Assembly: GCF_050947335.1 (NCBI RefSeq)
Contig: NW_027473467.1
Location: forward strand, 238,794 to 302,793
Direction: 5' to 3'
Length of the DNA stretch: 64,000 bases
Source of the DNA: Megachile rotundata
Lineage: Eukaryota > Arthropoda > Insecta > Hymenoptera > Megachilidae
Below are positions 58,464-64,000 of the stretch, piece after piece. Position 1 is the first letter of the stretch; each line of letters begins with the position of its first letter. Both the position numbers and the translations under genes were made by a program. The notes beneath the pieces are model-generated. The model saw only the letters and a list, made by a program, of their open reading frames with translations. It was not told the origin of the DNA and searched no databases.

Positions 58464-58930
58464 ATACAATCACAATATTACAATCACAATCATACAATCA
58501 CAATCATACTATCGCAATTATACAATCACAATCATACCATCACCATCATACAATCACAATCATACAATCATAATCATACAATTACAATCATACAATCATA
58601 ATCATACAATCACAATCATACAATCACAATCACACAATCACAATCATACAATCGCAATCATACAATTACAATCTAAAAAATACAATCTCCCAAATACAAT
58701 CATACAATCAGAATCATACAATCACAACCATACAATCACAATCATACAATCACAATCATACTATCACAATCATACAATCATAATCATACAATCACAATCA
58801 TACAATCACAATCATACAATCACAGTCATACAATCACAATCTTACAATCACAATCATACTATCACAATCACACAATCACAATCATACAATCACAATCATG
58901 CAATCACAATCATGCAATCACAATCATACA
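58464..58930. repeat. B segment with L module (no J), last B block
   Basis: Same order as 52976-53450, with AATCTAAAAAATAC near 58672 and two CATGC units near 58899 and 58913. It is the last B sequence in the window apart from one CATAC unit near 59067. Confidence 0.89.
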
Positions 58931-61900
58931 ATCATAATCACACAATCACAATCACACAATCACAATCACACAATCACAATCACACAATCACAATCACACA
59001 ATCACAATCACACAATCACAATCACACAATCACAATCACACAATCACAATCACACAATCACAATCATACAATCACAATCACACAATCACAATCACACAAT
59101 CACAATCACACAATCACAATCACACAATCACAATCACACAATCACAATCACACAATCACAATCACACAATCACAATCACACAATCACAATCACACAATCA
59201 CAATCACACAATCACAATCACACAATCACAATCACACAATCACAATCACACAATCACAATCACACAATCACAATCACACAATCACAATCACACAATCACA
59301 ATCACACAATCACAATCACACAATCACAATCACACAATCACAATCACACAATCACAATCACACAATCACAATCACACAATCACAATCACACAATCACAAT
59401 CACACAATCACAATCACACAATCACAATCACACAATCACAATCACACAATCACAATCACACAATCACAATCACACAATCACAATCACACAATCACAATCA
59501 CACAATCACAATCACACAATCACAATCACACAATCACAATCACACAATCACAATCACACAATCACAATCACACAATCACAATCACACAATCACAATCACA
59601 CAATCACAATCACACAATCACAATCACACAATCACAATCACACAATCACAATCACACAATCACAATCACACAATCACAATCACACAATCACAATCACACA
59701 ATCACAATCACACAATCACAATCACACAATCACAATCACACAATCACAATCACACAATCACAATCACACAATCACAATCACACAATCACAATCACACAAT
59801 CACAATCACACAATCACAATCACACAATCACAATCACACAATCACAATCACACAATCACAATCACACAATCACAATCACACAATCACAATCACACAATCA
59901 CAATCACACAATCACAATCACACAATCACAATCACACAATCACAAACACACAATCACAATCACACAATCACAAACACACAATCACAATCACACAATCACA
60001 ATCACACAATCACAATCACACAATCACAATCACACAATCACAATCACACAATCACAATCACACAATCACAATCACACAATCACAATCACACAATCACAAT
60101 CACACAATCACAATCACACAATCACAATCACACAATCACAATCACACAATCACAATCACACAATCACAATCACACATCACAATCACACAATCACAATCAC
60201 ACAATCACAATCACACAATCACAATCACACAATCACAATCACACAATCACAATCACACAATCACAATCACACAATCACAATCACACAATCACAATCACAC
60301 AATCACAATCACACAATCACAATCACACAATCACAATCACACAATCACAATCACACAATCACAATCACACAATCACAATCAACACAATCACAATCACACA
60401 ATCACAATCACACAATCACAATCACACACAATCACAATCACACAATCACAATCACACAATCACAATCACACAATCACAATCACACAATCACAATCACACA
60501 ATCACAATCACACAATCACAATCACACAATCACAATCACACAATCACAATCACACAATCACAATCACACAATCACAATCACACAATCACAATCACACAAT
60601 CACAATCACACAATCACAATCACACAATCACAATCACACAATCACATCACACAATCACAAACACACAATCACAATCACACAATCACAATCACACAATCAC
60701 AATCACACAATCACAATCACACAATCACAATCACACAATCACAATCACACAATCACAATCACACAATCACAATCACACAATCACAATCACACAATCACAA
60801 TCACACAATCACAATCACACAATCACAATCACACAATCACAATCACACAATCACAATCACACAATCACAATCACACAATCACAATCACACAATCACAATC
60901 ACACAATCACAATCACACAATCACAATCACACAATCACAATCACACAATCACAATCACACAATCACAATCACACAATCACAATCACACAATCACAATCAC
61001 ACAATCACAATCACACAATCACAATCACACAATCACAATCACACAATCACAATCACACAATCACAATCACACAATCACAATCACACAATCACAATCACAC
61101 AATCACAATCACACAATCACAATCACACAATCACAATCACACAATCACAATCACACAATCACAATCACACAATCACAATCACACAATCACAATCACACAA
61201 TCACAATCACACAATCACAATCACACAATCACAATCACACAATCACAATCACACAATCACAATCACACAATCACAATCACACAATCACAATCACACAATC
61301 ACAATCACACAATCACAATCACACAATCACAATCACACAATCACAATCACACAATCACAATCACACAATCACAATCACACAATCACAATCACACAATCAC
61401 AATCACACAATCACAATCACACAATCACAATCACACAATCACAATCACACAATCACAATCACACAATCACAATCACACAATCACAATCACACAATCACAA
61501 TCACACAATCACAATCACACAATCACAATCACACAATCACAATCACACAATCACAATCACACAATCACAATCACACAATCACAATCACACAATCACAATC
61601 ACACAATCACAATCACACAATCACAATCACACAATCACAATCACACAATCACAATCACACAATCACAATCACACAATCACAATCACACAATCACAATCAC
61701 ACAATCACAATCACACAATCACAATCACACAATCACAATCACACAATCACAATCACACAATCACAATCACACAATCACAATCACACAATCACAATCACAC
61801 AATCACAATCACACAATCACAATCACACAATCACAATCACACAATCACAATCACACAATCACAATCACACAATCACAATCACACAATCACAATCACACAA

Positions 61901-63289
61901 TCACAATCACACAATCACAATCACACAATCACAATCACACAATCACAATCACACAATCACAATCACACAATCACAATCACACAATCACAATCACACAATC
62001 ACAATCACACAATCACAATCACACAATCACAATCACACAATCACAATCACACAATCACAATCACACAATCACAATCACACAATCACAATCACACAATCAC
62101 AATCACACAATCACAATCACACAATCACAATCACACAATCACAATCACACAATCACAATCACACAATCACAATCACACAATCACAATCACACAATCACAA
62201 TCACACAATCACAATCACACAATCACAATCACACAATCACAATCACACAATCACAATCACACAATCACAATCACACAATCACAATCACACAATCACAATC
62301 ACACAATCACAATCACACAATCACAATCACACAATCACAATCACACAATCACAATCACACAATCACAATCACACAATCACAATCACACAATCACAATCAC
62401 ACAATCACAATCACACAATCACAATCACACAATCACAATCACACAATCACAATCACACAATCACAATCACACAATCACAATCACACAATCACAATCACAC
62501 AATCACAATCACACAATCACAATCACACAATCACAATCACACAATCACAATCACACAATCACAATCACACAATCACAATCACACAATCACAATCACACAA
62601 TCACAATCACACAATCACAATCACACAATCACAATCACACAATCACAATCACACAATCACAATCACACAATCACAATCACACAATCACAATCACACAATC
62701 ACAATCACACAATCACAATCACACAATCACAATCACACAATCACAATCACACAATCACAATCACACAATCACAATCACACAATCACAATCACACAATCAC
62801 AATCACACAATCACAATCACACAATCACAATCACACAATCACAATCACACAATCACAATCACACAATCACAATCACACAATCACAATCACACAATCACAA
62901 TCACACAATCACAATCACACAATCACAATCACACAATCACAATCACACAATCACAATCACACAATCACAATCACACAATCACAATCACACAATCACAATC
63001 ACACAATCACAATCACACAATCACAATCACACAATCACAATCACACAATCACAATCACACAATCACAATCACACAATCACAATCACACAATCACAATCAC
63101 ACAATCACAATCACACAATCACAATCACACAATCACAATCACACAATCACAATCACACAATCACAATCACACAATCACAATCACACAATCACAATCACAC
63201 AATCACAATCACACAATCACAATCACACAATCACAATCACACAATCACAATCACACAATCACAATCACACAATCACAATCACACAATCA
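58931..63289. repeat. A array, longest homogeneous block
   Basis: About 310 nearly identical A units. Deviations are one CATAC unit near 59067, AATCACAAACACAC near 59945, 59973 and 60658, and phase-breaking indels near 60175 (minus 1), 60381 (plus 1), 60425 (plus 2) and 60646 (minus 1). From about 60,670 to 63,289 it is essentially perfect. Confidence 0.94.
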
Positions 63290-63370
63290 CAATCACGATC
63301 TCACAATCACACAGTCACAATCACACAATCACGATCACACAGTCACGATCACACAATCACACAGTCACAT
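63290..63370. repeat. Isolated V fragment
   Basis: About 80 bp with CACGATCTCAC, CACAGTCACAATCAC, CACGATCACACAGTCACG and CACAGTCACATCAC. It resembles the opening of V1 or V2, with the AATCTC and CGATC units in a changed order and a one-base deletion at its end. No V cassette follows. Confidence 0.8.
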
Positions 63371-64000
63371 CACACAATCACAATCACACAATCACAATCA
63401 CACAATCACAATCACACAATCACAATCACACAATCACAATCACACAATCACAATCACACAATCACAATCACACAATCACAATCACACAATCACAATCACA
63501 CAATCACAATCACACAATCACAATCACACAATCACAATCACACAATCACAATCACACAATCACAATCACACAATCACAATCACACAATCACAATCACACA
63601 ATCACAATCACACAATCACAATCACACAATCACAATCACACAATCACAATCACACAATCACAATCACACAATCACAATCACACAATCACAATCACACAAT
63701 CACAATCACACAATCACAATCACACAATCACAATCACACAATCACAATCACACAATCACAATCACACAATCACAATCACACAATCACAATCACACAATCA
63801 CAATCACACAATCACAATCACACAATCACAATCACACAATCACAATCACACAATCACAATCACACAATCACAATCACACAATCACAATCACACAATCACA
63901 ATCACACAATCACAATCACACAATCACAATCACACAATCACAATCACACAATCACAATCACACAATCACAATCACACAATCACAATCACACAATCACAAT
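63371..64000. repeat. A array running off the right edge
   Basis: About 45 plain A units in a new phase after the deletion near 63369. The array continues beyond the window. Confidence 0.94.

Larger units (their letters stand above)
1..64000. repeat. 64 kb satellite array of a 14-bp unit
   Basis: Every part of the window is built from the 14-mer AATCACAATCACAC or a close derivative, always in the same orientation; no inverted segment was seen. That is about 4,570 unit equivalents. The unit is a hexamer AATCAC plus an octamer AATCACAC, and irregular stretches gain or lose whole hexamers or octamers. The + strand is almost free of G, so it cannot form hairpins with itself. No unique flanking DNA is visible at either end, so the array extends beyond the window both ways. 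A eukaryotic satellite is the best explanation; the species and location cannot be told. Confidence 0.97.

Noticed and set aside
1..64000. Genes on the minus strand
   Set aside because: The reverse unit TTGTGATTGTGTGA has two TGA triplets, so each minus frame meets a stop within a few units.
1..64000. CRISPR array
   Set aside because: There are no unique spacers; all sequence between repeats is more repeat, and no cas-like gene exists.
1..64000. Telomeric repeat array
   Set aside because: No TTAGGG, TTTAGGG or TTAGG type (or complement) is present, and the G-strand lacks runs of G. An unusual telomere cannot be excluded by sequence, but ordered higher-order repeats fit an internal satellite better.
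1..64000. G-quadruplex, i-motif, hairpin or terminator structures
   Set aside because: The plain unit has no GG or CCC run, and a nearly G-free strand cannot fold on itself. Rare AATCCC units are isolated.
1..64000. tRNA, rRNA or transposon remnants
   Set aside because: No segment departs from the 14-bp pattern for long enough to hold one; no inverted repeats or target-site duplications were seen.

Overview
The whole 64 kb window is one uninterrupted tandem satellite array. It contains no unique-sequence DNA, no recognisable gene, no RNA gene and no transposon. The basic unit on the + strand is the 14-mer AATCACAATCACAC (7 A, 5 C, 2 T, no G), which is a hexamer AATCAC plus an octamer AATCACAC. 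This kind of array is typical of eukaryotic heterochromatin (centromeric, pericentromeric, subtelomeric or other satellite blocks). Nothing in the window identifies the species or the chromosomal location. The ability to read through such repeats suggests a long-read assembly.

Three sequence classes alternate. (1) 'A' arrays are near-perfect AATCACAATCACAC runs; the largest are 1-2680, 18431-20013, 30521-32209, 34177-35739, 53451-55030 and 58931-63289. (2) 'B' blocks carry the family AATCACAATCATAC (one C>T change) with a fixed order of private variants. They lie at about 9.5-10.9, 12.4-14.7, 16.1-18.4, 23.0-23.8, 29.9-30.5, 33.4-34.2, 41.7-43.1, 46.2-48.7, 49.3-49.7, 50.8-52.5, 53.0-53.5, 55.1-58.0 and 58.5-58.9 kb. 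(3) 'V' cassettes are A-family units with an ordered set of G-containing variants, in two related forms: V1 (about 250 bp) and V2 (about 600 bp). They start with AATCTCAATCACGATCAC and usually occur as V1 then V2. A 30-bp element ('J', with ATTCACAATCACGATCAC then ATAATCAC) stands at 11 of the A/V-to-B transitions.

These parts form higher-order repeats at several scales. There is a 2.4 kb duplication (4.0-6.3 versus 6.4-8.7 kb). A duplication with a constant 3772-bp offset links 12.29-14.78 to 16.06-18.55 kb. A large duplication links 22.9-30.4 to 33.3-42.3 kb; its copies differ mainly by whole-unit changes, including one spacer expanded by exactly 85 units. A related group lies at 45.5-48.2, 50.1-52.1 and 56.8-57.6 kb, and a 720-bp tandem duplication at 55.04-56.48 kb. 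Rare private variants allow the copies to be ordered by descent.

Long + strand open reading frames exist (up to about 1180 codons), but they follow from the unit lacking stop codons while being 14 bp long. All three + frames are open and the peptide is a forced 14-residue cycle, so they are not annotated as genes. I did not find a coded biological system. What deserves attention is the satellite architecture: the fixed junction element, the two V2 subtypes tied to position, a local 12-unit CpG-bearing expansion, the nearly G-free strand, and two clusters of phase-breaking indels that may be assembly errors.
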